Source: Drosophila pseudoobscura
Taxonomy: Eukaryota; Arthropoda; Insecta; Diptera; Drosophilidae
Reading direction: 5' to 3'
DNA length: 64,000 bases
Assembly: GCF_009870125.1 (NCBI RefSeq)
Contig: NC_046679.1
Span: forward strand, 14,694,001-14,758,000
The translations under genes were made by a program, and so were the position numbers. This document shows, one piece after another, positions 1 through 8,360 of the stretch; within the stretch, counting starts at the first letter, position 1; each line of letters starts with the position of its first letter. The notes under the pieces were generated by a model, which was not told where the DNA came from, made no database searches, and worked only from the letters and a program-made list of their open reading frames with translations.

Positions 1-808
1 AAACAACCCAAAGAGAGTGCAACTGCAACCAACAGAACCACATGGGCATACTTGAGTTGGACACCTCCTTGACGTATTGCAGAGCCAGACGCTTGAGATA
101 GTTGGCATCCTCTTCGGCCACAAAGAAGCCCATGAAGTTCTGGCTCATATACGGCTCTAGCTTGAGAGGGCGATCCAGTAGGGCCCCCGTCATGTCGACC
201 ACCTGCTTCAGAGCCTTTGAAAGCTGCAGCGAGCATTCGTCCGGTGCCTGTTGGTGGATAATCTGATGTGAGTACAATTTTTAAGGATACAAATTCCCTT
301 AAGCTGTAACCTTAAAGAAAGACACAAGTGTGATGTGGGGCACGTAGTTGTGGGCACCATTCCAGCCGCACATTTGGCGCGATTTTGACCAGAACTCCTC
401 CAGCTGCTGCAGGAAAGGTCCCGTGGGACATGCATATATGATGTATTCGCGTGGGGCGCACTCATCCAAAGAGGCATCATTCACATGGGCCAACAGCCAG
501 TCGGAAGCGATTTGCACACCTCGGTTTCCCGTCGACGCCAAAGCTTTCTCCCTGGGGATATAAATACAAAAAATCAATACACGACGCTCTCCTTGCCGCT
601 ATTGTTTGCGGCTTATATCCCAGATACAGCCGCTCAGCTTCCGGTGAAGCCACGGGAGGTTACTGGCATTTGATGGCTATGATAAGGAAACTCACGCTCT
701 GTGCCGTGGAAATCCCATTTGGAGCAATGTCTGAAGCGGCGTCAAATGCTGCTTGGAGATGCAGATCCGTGTTGGCGTCTGACTCTTACGGGGTGGAAGC
801 GTTGCCAT
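1..808 (-). CDS. CG13604: UBASH3/TULA-like protein, N-terminal part (orthologue of CG13604), cut by window edge
   Basis: Three minus-strand exons, 808-696, 551-311 and 247-1, join in frame (113, 241 and at least 247 nt). The flanking sequences are GTGAG donors or similar and CAG acceptors. The frame starts at ATG 808-806 and gives about 200 residues before the window ends. Residues about 20-55 form a UBA domain ([18 protein letters not shown], then [12 protein letters not shown]). Residues about 106-114 carry HNYVPHITL, the H-x-T signature of a 2H-phosphoesterase fold. Family members continue with SH3 and histidine-phosphatase domains and act as ubiquitin-binding regulators of receptor tyrosine kinase signalling. 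Those domains would lie outside the window. Exon 3 (begins APDECSLQL) is open to the edge. The assignment to CG13604 rests on recalled similarity and on the neighbouring genes. Confidence 0.88.
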
Positions 809-932
809 CGTTATTGTTTAGCCTACTGTTGTCGCAAGAGCCCGTATTTGAAACGATATAAATTTTCTAACGGTTATCAGTAATAGTTTTAATAAAAACA
901 CAAATTTTTAATTGCAGTAATAGTGTTGTTAG

Positions 933-971
933 CAGTGTGACCGCGTACCTTCCGACCCTCAGAAATATACC
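933..971 (-). promoter_or_regulatory. Core-promoter motifs upstream of the CG13604 orthologue
   Basis: Reading the minus strand, 943-933 is CGGTCACACTG, an exact match to Drosophila core-promoter Motif 1 (YGGTCACACTR). It lies about 125 bp upstream of the CG13604 start codon. The adjoining CCCTCAGAAATATACC at 956-971 is a Motif-6-like element (KTYRGTATWTTT on the other strand). Further AAATATACC copies lie at 994-1002 and near 1,218. The arrangement is typical of a TATA-less housekeeping promoter. The transcription start itself is not visible. Confidence 0.6.
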
Positions 972-1013
972 GAAACATACCGCCTAATTTTCAAAATATA
1001 CCATAAATATACA

Positions 1014-1300
1014 GACGAATTCAAGTTCCATTTTACATATTTCTCGTTTTTGATATTCCGTCGAATATTAATAGCTATATAGAACATTTAGCCATGCCAT
1101 CATATTTTTATACGATTGATGAATCAATTTTCTACTTGATTGGCTTAATATAAATAATAGCTTTTATTGGATTTCTATATAACGTTGAAAATGAAATTTA
1201 ATAGATTGATGAAACTGGCAAAATATACCATGATATACCGTTGGTTCAAATTGACCTCAAAACTCCGGGTTATTTAATCATGGAATGATCCTTCCTTTTC
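1014..1300. other. AT-rich intergenic DNA
   Basis: This stretch is AT-rich, with two more near-copies of the AATATACC element around 1,218-1,235. I see no coding potential or RNA gene in it. Confidence 0.5.
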
Positions 1301-1305
1301 TCTCA

Positions 1306-1830
1306 GGTGCAGGCTCAGCAGCAGCAACCATAGCCAACGCAACAGGCGGCACAGCCATTAGCTGAACAACAGCAGCCCCGAATCTCGGCCAAGATTGCAA
1401 GTCCTTTGAACCAGCCCGAAGTGGAGGCAGGAGAAGAACTGTTATCATTTATTCACTCCGCCTCTCATGGCAATGACAAAGTAAGTAATCTTTTGTCTTC
1501 ACTTCATTGATCATTCACCCAACACTGACATCGGCGCATCACCAACAGCAGCAGCAGCATCTGACTACCCCGCTGTCGGCTCGCAGTCACTTCCCATGGT
1601 AGGACGAGTCCCAGGCAGAGGCAGAGGCACAGGCTCAGGCACATGTGAGCTCCCCATCCCCATCTGAGATGCAACAGCATGAGCAAGAAACGCTACAACA
1701 GCAGACGCCGTTTGAAGCGGATCTCCAGGAGAGCGTAAACGCTTTAATGGAAGAAGAGGAGCAGCCTCTAGCTCCGCTCTCACCGCTGTCGGAGGCAGAA
1801 GAGGAGCAGGGCAAGGGTAGGATAACAAAT
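1306..1830 (+). pseudogene. Glutamine-rich exon remnants of an unidentified gene
   Basis: A stretch after a CAG acceptor at about 1,305 reads QAQQQQP, a TAG stop, then PTQQAAQPLAEQQQPRISAK and onward to GNDK. It is followed by a good GTAAGT donor at about 1,481. A second Q/A-rich stretch, with a TAG near its start, runs through SSPSPSEMQQHEQETLQQ to an acidic end (SEAEEEQGKG) before GTAGG near 1,818. The composition looks like former protein sequence: low-complexity Q, then acidic. The in-frame stops and lack of a start argue against a working gene. It could be the 5' part of the transposase-like gene remnants downstream. I do not recognise the family. Confidence 0.4.
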
Positions 1831-1946
1831 CCAAGAATTGTGGACGTGCTAATTGTATCTGTGCTTAATTATTATTTTCAAATAGATCTAAATGATAGTT
1901 TGCGATGTTGTAGCGCTATTAACATCAGAAGTGGTCATGTTTGACA

Positions 1947-2000
1947 CATTAATCTCCTCTTTTCCCATGACCTTATCCTCAACCAAGGCCTGTGGGAAAA
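1947..2000 (-). repeat. 54-bp inverted copy of the transposase-like gene's exon junction
   Basis: The reverse complement of this segment matches 3,513-3,566 with one mismatch over 54 bp. It includes the intron acceptor CCCACAG and the start of the exon encoding ALVEDKAMGKEEIN. It is therefore a genomic, intron-containing fragment lying inverted 1.5 kb upstream of its partner, evidence of local rearrangement. Confidence 0.75.
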
Positions 2001-2198
2001 AACTGCTGCGATCGGGAGTACGATAAGGAAAGAGACAGCAAAAGAAAAGCTCGAAAATGAATGACATATACTACATATGTACATATGTATGTATATATGT
2101 ATAAACAGCGGACAAGATCGTAAAAAGAGGATGCAAAGTAAGACAGGAGCAAAACAAAAGCACGAAAATCAGTGTTGTGTACTAATAGAAATTTTTAC

Positions 2199-2278
2199 AT
2201 CCCGACGGGGATTGAACCCAGCGCAACCACCGCACCGGGAAGGCGCTGAGGGGTGGCAGTACTACCCACTGTACTGCC
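2199..2278 (-). ncRNA. tRNA-like triple-hairpin sequence, possibly a degraded tRNA or SINE-like element
   Basis: Three perfect stem-loops follow each other: 2199-2203/2208-2212 (ATCCC/GGGAT), 2219-2224/2243-2248 (CAGCGC/GCGCTG) and 2255-2262/2271-2278 (GGCAGTAC/GTACTGCC). On the minus strand GGTTCAATCCC matches a pol III B box and TGGCAGTACAGTGG resembles an A box with extra bases. The overall order resembles D arm, anticodon arm and T arm. The 5' flank cannot pair with the 3' CGGGATG to make an acceptor stem, so it is not a normal tRNA. The function is unknown. Confidence 0.35.
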
Positions 2279-2454
2279 AAATTTTTTACCAAATAGGTAG
2301 CTAAAAGTTAAACTTGTAATATAGTTTCACAAGAGGGAAGAAGGAATAAAGAAATTGTCAAGAAGAACAGTTAGGAATAGAGAAATTGGTATATATAGAG
2401 CTGCAATTTGCAAGAATTCTTACGAGTTGTTACTGAGCTTACCGAGCAGTAACA

Positions 2455-2733
2455 TCATGTTACACTCCTTAATGGTTCCATTCGTGCGCGTAAGCGAGGA
2501 AAGGGTAATAAATGCAATCGGCCGTGTCACTCGAGAGGGGCATTACCATGAAATGGGAGTTGGTGTGGTCAATTTGATCTACAACCTCCAGCATTATGGG
2601 AATGCTTCTTTCGTCGTGATTTACGACGAAATACATTTGAAGTGGGACGTGCGTGGCAACAAGTGAAAGGTGCTAGCAATAGACCCTTAAACTTGGATGG
2701 AAGAAATTTCCATTTTCTACACATGAAACTGGT
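2455..2733 (+). pseudogene. Decayed copy A of the transposase-like exon
   Basis: The translation LMVPFVRVSEERVINAIG through FVVIYDEIHLKWDVRGNK, then a stop, then KVLAI, is a diverged paralogue of the copy at 3,209-3,474 (LLSFVRTLSEQQLLNAVQ through LIADEFHAKSDWHGKWKVLAI). Both end in ACATGAA(A/G)CTGGTAAGTTA at the same intron position. In-frame stops and frame changes make copy A non-functional. The sharing of the intron shows that a genomic segment, not an mRNA, was duplicated. Confidence 0.55.
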
Positions 2734-2949
2734 AAGTTACACTATAATATGTAATAAATATAATAGATATTCATATTCAACAATATTCACATTTCATTTA
2801 TTAAATAATATTTAAGTGTTAAAGTGGGTATACGTTTGCTTGTTCGGTCGGTGTTGCATTCCTATCAGACCCGTTGACGTTTTTTTTTATCAACGGCTTT
2901 CGGTTTATTTTTTTTGCACTACATCGTTCCATTTAATATCAGCAACTGT

Positions 2950-4316
2950 CGAAGGCCTTGTTCTAAATTTCAAAGCGAAATCTGCTTTCGGGCATCGGGA
3001 TCCCGAGGACATTCAACTTATTGCAAACTTCTTGGATGGTAAGCGTAAAAGTATGGAAGGCGACAACTCCTTAATGGATCTGGAAGCGCTTGATGCGTTT
3101 CTACAACTTAACGTTCGCAGCCGGCGATTCGCAACTGTGCCGGATTGCCAGTGAGGTCGAAGAGGTGGAACGGTTGGTTGGACGGTTGTAACCTTTGTAA
3201 TTTGAATCGTGATGCATCAATATTTGTTGTCCTTCGTGCGCACCTTGTCGGAGCAGCAGCTACTAAATGCGGTACAGTTGATAACGTCGGAGAGTCGGGA
3301 GAGTTACCTCAACGATGGCCAAATTTTCATGATGCACAATGTTCGGCCGTTCGTTCTCATTGCGGACGAATTCCATGCAAAATCGGATTGGCACGGGAAG
3401 TGGAAGGTGCTGGCCATCGCAGGATTCAACCTCGATGGCTCGAATTTGCATTACCTACACATGAAGCTGGTAAGTTAATATATTCATATATATTGATATG
3501 TAACCATAGCTATTTTCCCACAGGCCTTGGTTGAGGATAAGGCCATGGGAAAAGAGGAGATTAATGACAGCGTCTCCATGGTCCTCGATATGGTGGGCAT
3601 ACATGGGTACTCAAACCGTCTGATGTGCATCTTATCGGATGGATGCCCCGCCAATTTGCTGGCAAAAGTGACCGCTGCCAGGGAGTACGCAGTGAGCAAA
3701 TTGATGGGACACGGAGTACCTAACGGTGCGCACGGATCACCTGGGCCGCATTACAAGGGAGGTGGGAAAGTTGAAGTTGCTGGTTCGCCGTGTCTGCTCT
3801 TATCCGGCGACATCCTTCACCACATTGCACTGGCTCAATAGCACGGATCTAGAGCTATCCGGCATTGCCATTTTAGAATCTGTGGGCACATTGCTTTGGA
3901 AAACTTGCTGCATTAAACGAGAAGAAAACGCGTTTAGATACATAGTTGTATCTTGTGAAACTTCGGGAGAAACTAGTGGCTATTATAGCAGAGCGGGATG
4001 CTTTAATAGAGCACCGTCAGAAGAGCGACAATCACCTCAAAAAGATGCAAGTTGAAGAACTGAGACAGAGACAGAAACTAGATTGCAGAAAAAAATAAGC
4101 TAGAAAAAGCTGAATTTAATTCACCGGTCCGTGCTGCCCCACCGGTCCGTGGTGCCCCACCGGCCCGTGCTACTCCACAGGCCCGTACTGCCAGACCTGC
4201 CCCACCGGGCTGTGATGCCCCAAATGCCCCACCGGGCTGTGATGCCCCAACGGCACAGGACGCTCCATGCTGCGTTCACTGCGCATTACAAAAAAATGTA
4301 AAGCAATAAATAAAAA
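2950..4316 (+). pseudogene. Transposase-like / domesticated gene remnant, copy B, with coiled coil and proline-rich tail
   Basis: Successive plus-strand pieces look like one former protein. The first is KSAFGHRDPEDIQLIANFLD at about 2,976-3,150. The exon at 3,209-3,474 ends HMKL before GTAAGT. After the CCCACAG acceptor at 3,518-3,524 comes ALVEDKAMGKEEINDSV, through GIHGYSNRLMCILSDGCPAN, to KLMGHGVP. There the frame shifts to RTDHLGRITREVGKLKLL. Near 3,950-4,085 is a charged coiled coil (LREKLVAIIAERDALIEHRQ, EELRQRQKLD). A frame change at an A-run near 4,090 leads into a proline-rich tail ending CCVHCALQKNVKQ and a stop at 4,306-4,308. The C/H spacing after the GDGCPAN-like part is reminiscent of hAT-type transposases, but I cannot confirm the family. 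At least two or three frameshifts are needed, so I call it a pseudogene. Confidence 0.45.
4130..4262 (+). repeat. About 21-bp imperfect repeats (GCCCCACCGGNCCGTGNT-like)
   Basis: Five to six imperfect copies of a GC-rich unit centred on GCCCCACCGG lie in otherwise AT-rich DNA. They translate, in frame with the terminal stop, as heptad-like APPVRGA / PARATPQ / APPGCDAP units. The repeat is probably the low-complexity tail of the pseudogene just described. Confidence 0.6.
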
Positions 4317-4401
4317 TATCATGAAATAAATATATGTATAAATACAGTAATTAATGAATTCTTATTTGGGAGGGGTGGCCTTGGGTTCTCTATGGAATAG
4401 T

Positions 4402-4778
4402 ACGGCACAGCCTTGAGACTTCGCAGCCAGTACCCGCCCACAAAGCGCCCCGTGACGGGTGGGTTGCCCACGGCCTCCGCTGCGGGCGTCGCCGTGCCGC
4501 CGGGTGTGGTGCCACGACGAGCAGTCGCCATCTTGGTCGAAGCAGCAGCCTTCGGTTTGCTCTGGGGCTTGAATAAAATTTAAAAACTAACGCTAACAAA
4601 ATTGTTATTTTGATCTCCTGAAATACACTCTGACTGGCACGATTCCTGTGGGCACAAATCGGAGTACTCTGTCGAGGAGGGCTAAATTTTGAGATATATA
4701 CGGAGGCCGTGGGCAACCCACCCGTCACGGGGCGCTTTGTGGGCGGGTACTGGCTGCGAAGTCTCAAGGCTGTGCCGT
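4402..4778. repeat. 78-bp perfect inverted repeat with 221-bp loop
   Basis: Bases 4,402-4,479 are the exact reverse complement of 4,701-4,778. Each arm encodes EAVGNPPVTGRFVGGYWLRS and onward to LKAVP, on the minus strand for the left arm and the plus strand for the right. Sequence beyond each arm is unrelated: the left continues upstream into MATARRGTTPGGTATPAAEA, the right continues downstream into STSRTLRGCVPLDLTYARTG. An inverted partial duplication of one coding segment is the simplest explanation. A transcript across it would fold into a 78-bp hairpin. I do not recognise the encoded peptide. Confidence 0.85.
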
Positions 4779-4779
4779 C

Positions 4780-5393
4780 CACGTCCAGAACGCTGCGCGG
4801 CTGCGTGCCGCTGGACCTCACATACGCCAGAACCGGCGGGCGCCTCTCCACCCGCGCACCGTGCCCCCAATGGAACACTTACGTCGGATATGCAGCAGTC
4901 ATCACATTCTCGGTTCCGGCGGATAAAATACATACGATATATTTATGCTGAGTCAGAGTATCGGGTAGAACTTTAGAGCACATCATGCCCGCCTCCTTGT
5001 GCATTCAATTTAACACCAAATCGACAACAAAAGAATAAAACGTCAGTTGTGAAACAGTACAGAAATTCAGTCACACAATTGTCGTCGGACGAAAATATAA
5101 ACAAATACGTAATCATAGAAACATAGAATGGCGAATAGAGCTGAAACTCGAGTCAGGAAAGAGTTCGAGGAATTTATTGGCTTCGAGGAGGTAAGTGGGG
5201 CGATCAGAACATGGAGTCCCATGGCGGCGGAGGCCGCAGTAATACCTAACACAAATACTTGCCTCTCTCTGACAGATCGGGGGCCAGTTATTTGAAATTG
5301 AATAGCCTCGATCCGAATAGTCTTAGATACAACACTAGTCAGTGAAAACTCATGTTATATATATATACTTACATATAAGATTTACTCATCCAC
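4780..5393 (+). other. Unrecognised open stretch and small exon-like fragment
   Basis: The reading frame entering from the right arm of the inverted repeat stays open to 4,951 (CPQWNTYVGYAAVITFSV, ending TIYLC). It matches nothing I recognise. At 5,129 an ATG opens MANRAETRVRKEFEEFIGFE and runs into a GTAAGT donor at 5,191. A CAG acceptor at 5,276 leads to ten codons and a stop, so any product would be tiny. Both could be remnants of rearranged gene fragments. There is no support for a functional gene. Confidence 0.25.
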
Positions 5394-5576
5394 ATGTATA
5401 TCCCAGACCATAGTCCAACACACATGAACACCAACGGACAAATATTACACGACTGGTTAAACGAGCAGCCAAACATAATGATATATCCAACAAAAGAACC
5501 GACCAGACGAAATTACAACACAGGCAGGCACTCATCATTAGATTTTTTCATTTGCACCACAGAACTGCCAGCTTAG
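5394..5576 (+). mobile_element. Non-LTR retrotransposon (Jockey/R1-type) endonuclease fragment
   Basis: The translation has NTNGQILHDWLNEQPN, then YPTKEPTRR, then SSLDFFICTTEL. This follows the pattern of apurinic-endonuclease domains of LINEs, where N-x-NG..L..., P..PT... and S.LDF.I... occur in that order. Only about 60 residues survive, ending in a stop. No reverse transcriptase or poly(A) tail is adjacent, so this is a dead internal fragment. Confidence 0.55.
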
Positions 5577-5623
5577 CTAAATGAGGGACTATACACAGCA
5601 CCAATTATCACAGACAAAATGCG

Positions 5624-6083
5624 GTTGCGGAGGTTCAATTACGCTCCAAGAAGTGTGGTTGCGGAGGTTTAAGTGCGATCCGAGAAGTGTGGTTGCGGAG
5701 GTTCAATTTCGCTCCAAGAAGTGTGGTTGCAGAGGTTAGATTACGCTCCATTAAGTGTGGTTGCGGAGGTTCAATTACGCTCCAAGAAGAGTGGTTGCGG
5801 AGGTTCAAAAACACTCCGAGAAGTCTGGTTGCGGAGGTTCAATTACGCTCCGAGAAGTCTAGTTGCGGAGGTTTACTTACGCTCCGAGAAGTCTAGTTGC
5901 GGAGGTTCAATTACGCCACGAGAAGTCAGGTTGCGGAGGTTCAATTACGCTCCGAGAAGTCAGGTTGCGGAGGTTCACTTACGCTCCGAGAAGTCTGGTT
6001 GCGGAGGTTCAATTACGCTCCGAGAAGTCTAGTTGCGGAGGTTCAATTACGCTCCGAGAAGTCTGGTTGCGGAGGTTGAAGTA
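5624..6083 (+). repeat. 34-bp minisatellite, about 13 copies
   Basis: The unit begins GTTGCGGAGGTTCAATTACG and continues CTCCGAGAAGTCTG. GTTGCGG recurs every 34 bp (5,624; 5,658; 5,692; ... 5,828; 5,862; 5,896) to about 6,083. Copies differ by a few substitutions, with older-looking variants (CCAAGAAGTGTG) at the left end and near-identical ones at the right. There are no unique spacers. Because 34 is not a multiple of 3, the apparent ORFs here are the same unit read in successive frames and are not genes. Confidence 0.93.
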
Positions 6084-6176
6084 CGATTCGAGAGGAATTC
6101 GAGGCGGATATGTTGGGCCGATGGCGGGCCGATTGTGGCTCTGGCGTCGTTGCTTTATATACAAAATTCAGCTTGT

Positions 6177-6224
6177 AATGTGACCGTTGGTGTTGCGCTG
6201 CGGGCACACTGGGTACCAGTGCTG
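6177..6224 (-). promoter_or_regulatory. Orphan core-promoter-like motif pair pointing into the minisatellite
   Basis: On the minus strand CAGCACTG (6,224-6,217, Motif 7 consensus CAKCNCTR) is followed about 40 bp later by CGGTCACA (6,184-6,177, partial Motif 1). Such pairs mark TATA-less Drosophila promoters. No gene is recognisable downstream in either direction, so this may be the surviving promoter of a lost gene. Confidence 0.3.
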
Positions 6225-6289
6225 CCAGATTTTGAGAGTGACCATAAGCTAGATTGAAGAGAAAAACGCTAGAATAAGCTTACAACTGC

Positions 6290-7320
6290 ACTAACCATAA
6301 AACACATAAAAATATGGGATAATTGCATGTTTTCATTAATGTAATTACATGATTTTATCCATTTCATTATGCAATGGCCGAGTGCTCAGCAATGTACAAA
6401 CAAAATGCAGGCATTTGCTCCTCTGTTTTTGAAGACTTTCTAACAAAAGGTATTTTGTTAGCTTGTGCCATGCTTACATTGGACGCAAGCATGCTGGACG
6501 ACAGCATGCTGCCGTAATTTCAACTTGTTGCTTACAAAAACAGCAGTACGCTTTTGTGGGGTCAGTTGGCAAATTGCGTATTTTTTGTATGTAAATGTGC
6601 AAACATGTACTGAAGTGTGATTGAAACTTATCAGCGAATAATTACCTTACATTTATACACAAAATTGGACGATATACCAAAATACGAACAACATATATGA
6701 TTTTTGTCCGATTTATCGATACAAATTAAAAAATATTACAATCAAATCAGAAACAAAAATGGTTTTGTTCTAAATTTGTTTAAGTTAAAATAAGCTAAAA
6801 GAAATTTGAAATAAGCTAGATATCTCGCTGTAAGCAATGCAAATACTTTTCAAGCTATCCGATTTAAAAATAAACAAAATCTAGCTTAAAAAAAGCTAAA
6901 ATGGCAACAATGCTTTGGTTTTGCGCTCACCGTTACTTTGAATATTCGTGTGCATGTGTAGGTTTCCGATGCCGTTGCTCCGTCTGGCCTGTGGTAATCT
7001 AGCGATGACACCTGCACCTTGTGATTTGATGGACTGTCTTGCACATATATACAAATTAGCGTTAAGTTTTAGCCGTTCGTGCCTCTGGATTGAGGCGCTT
7101 CGCTCATCCGCCAAAAGTATTTAATATATATGTATTCGAATATTCTATAATAAAAAATTATAATATTACGTATATACATTTTATACGATTTTTTAATATT
7201 GAGGCAAGAATCTTGAATCGCTCAAGCACAAAATACTTGTATATATAAAAAGGTGTAGCTAAAAGCGATAAATTACTGTATGGTTAGTGGTTTAACTCAA
7301 GTTGTTCAAATAGAGCGGGT
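6290..7320. other. AT-rich intergenic DNA without a recognisable gene
   Basis: I see short scattered repeats (AAGCTA/TAGCTT; AGCATGCTG twice at about 6,488 and 6,502). A 72-codon minus-strand ORF lies at 7,114-6,896 (MADERSASIQRHERLKLN at its start) with no recognisable domain. Nothing supports a functional gene. Confidence 0.45.
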
Positions 7321-7348
7321 TGAAGTGGGCTAAGTTCGTTTTTTCATC

Positions 7349-7395
7349 GGTATATTTACGGTATATTTCTGAGGGTATATTTCGACGGTATATTT
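7349..7395 (+). promoter_or_regulatory. Rab7 promoter: four GGTATATTT (Motif 6) copies
   Basis: GGTATATTT occurs at 7,349, 7,360, 7,374 and 7,387, with DRE-like TTCGATAAAT just after at about 7,397. Motif 6 (KTYRGTATWTTT) and DRE are standard elements of Drosophila housekeeping promoters. They lie just upstream of the inferred non-coding first exon of Rab7. The segment is outside the duplicated block and so exists only once. Confidence 0.55.
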
Positions 7396-7399
7396 TTTC

Positions 7400-7526
7400 G
7401 ATAAATCCGATAAATAACAAGCAACAACAAAATTCACTGCGCTGCGTAATTAATTAAATATTTTATCAAATTCAAGCCAAATCGGTACAAAAAAGATTAC
7501 TCCCAGACTGTGTAACGGTGTTCAAT
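7400..7526 (+). other. Rab7: Inferred non-coding first exon of Rab7
   Basis: The only good donor between the promoter motifs and the Rab7 5'UTR acceptor (TTTTGCAG at 8,294-8,301) is GTAAGT at 7,527, preceded by ACGGTGTTCAAT. The exon start near 7,400 is a guess from motif position. The exon contains no long ORF. Intron 1 would be 7,527-8,301. Confidence 0.45.
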
Positions 7527-8360
7527 GTAAGTTAAAGTGTGAGAATCATTAAACGCAAGGCGAAAACCTGTGCAAAATAGTGTTACGCAGCAGGCAAAAA
7601 ATGCATGGAAAATGCCATTGGAGGCCCCCAATCAAACATACACACGAATGTACACACAAAGGCACACACATAGGCACACAACGGCAGTTGCAATGCTGGT
7701 AGTGGTAGACAAAAACAAGTAATTCGAGGGGTCCATCGGGCGGGTGGTATCTCCACTGACACTGGTCGAAGTGATTCCATTTTGCATTATTTTTTGATTG
7801 CTTAAAAGTTACTCCCCCTCCTGGCTTACTCGGAATGGGCGTTTTCCCTTCGCGAGAATATAGCGCCTTCTATTACCCACTGTTGCTGTGATTACGCAGT
7901 GGCCTCGTCATGGCTTCTCTTTGTTTGCGCTGGCGTCACACTTTCTCCGATGAGCACTCTTGCCAGCTAATAAACCATATCATAATTGTAAGCTTTGATG
8001 CGGGCGCCCGCTTATCCCCTCGTTCTAAAACACGGTATCACAGCCCAACGATCAGTCATTTCATTGTTTCCTGACCAGCATGAGTCATCCATTGGCCTCT
8101 GGTTTATCAACAACCCCACGCTCCACTGCTCCTATCAATGGTTCGTCATGTCTGCGTTGACGAAGAGGTCCATTGATGGGACGCCAACCCAGCTGTTGCT
8201 GGGCTACATCGAAACCACTCTTACCTGCCGCCCGTAATCGAATTACAAGAAGTGTATTCTTTATTTTTAACCTCGAATCGATATATTTGCTTATTTTGCA
8301 GCGATTGCCAAAGCTTAAGAGAGCCATTGGAAGCAAACCGCCAACAGAGAATACATCAAA

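Noticed and set aside
2187-2280. Functional tRNA gene on the minus strand
   Set aside because: The B box and hairpins are present, but the 5' flank cannot form an acceptor stem with the 3' end and the D arm is abnormal.
5624-6083. CRISPR-like array
   Set aside because: The 34-bp units are contiguous with no unique spacers, and the DNA is eukaryotic. It is a minisatellite.
5673-6183. Cysteine/glycine-rich repeat protein in the minisatellite
   Set aside because: The open frames are the 34-bp unit read in three phases (period 102 bp). No start, splice or conservation evidence supports them.
8085-8336. Small ORFs in Rab7 intron 1 and 5'UTR (also in copy 2)
   Set aside because: They are identical in both copies only because of the duplication. 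They cross the Rab7 5'UTR acceptor and show no domain.
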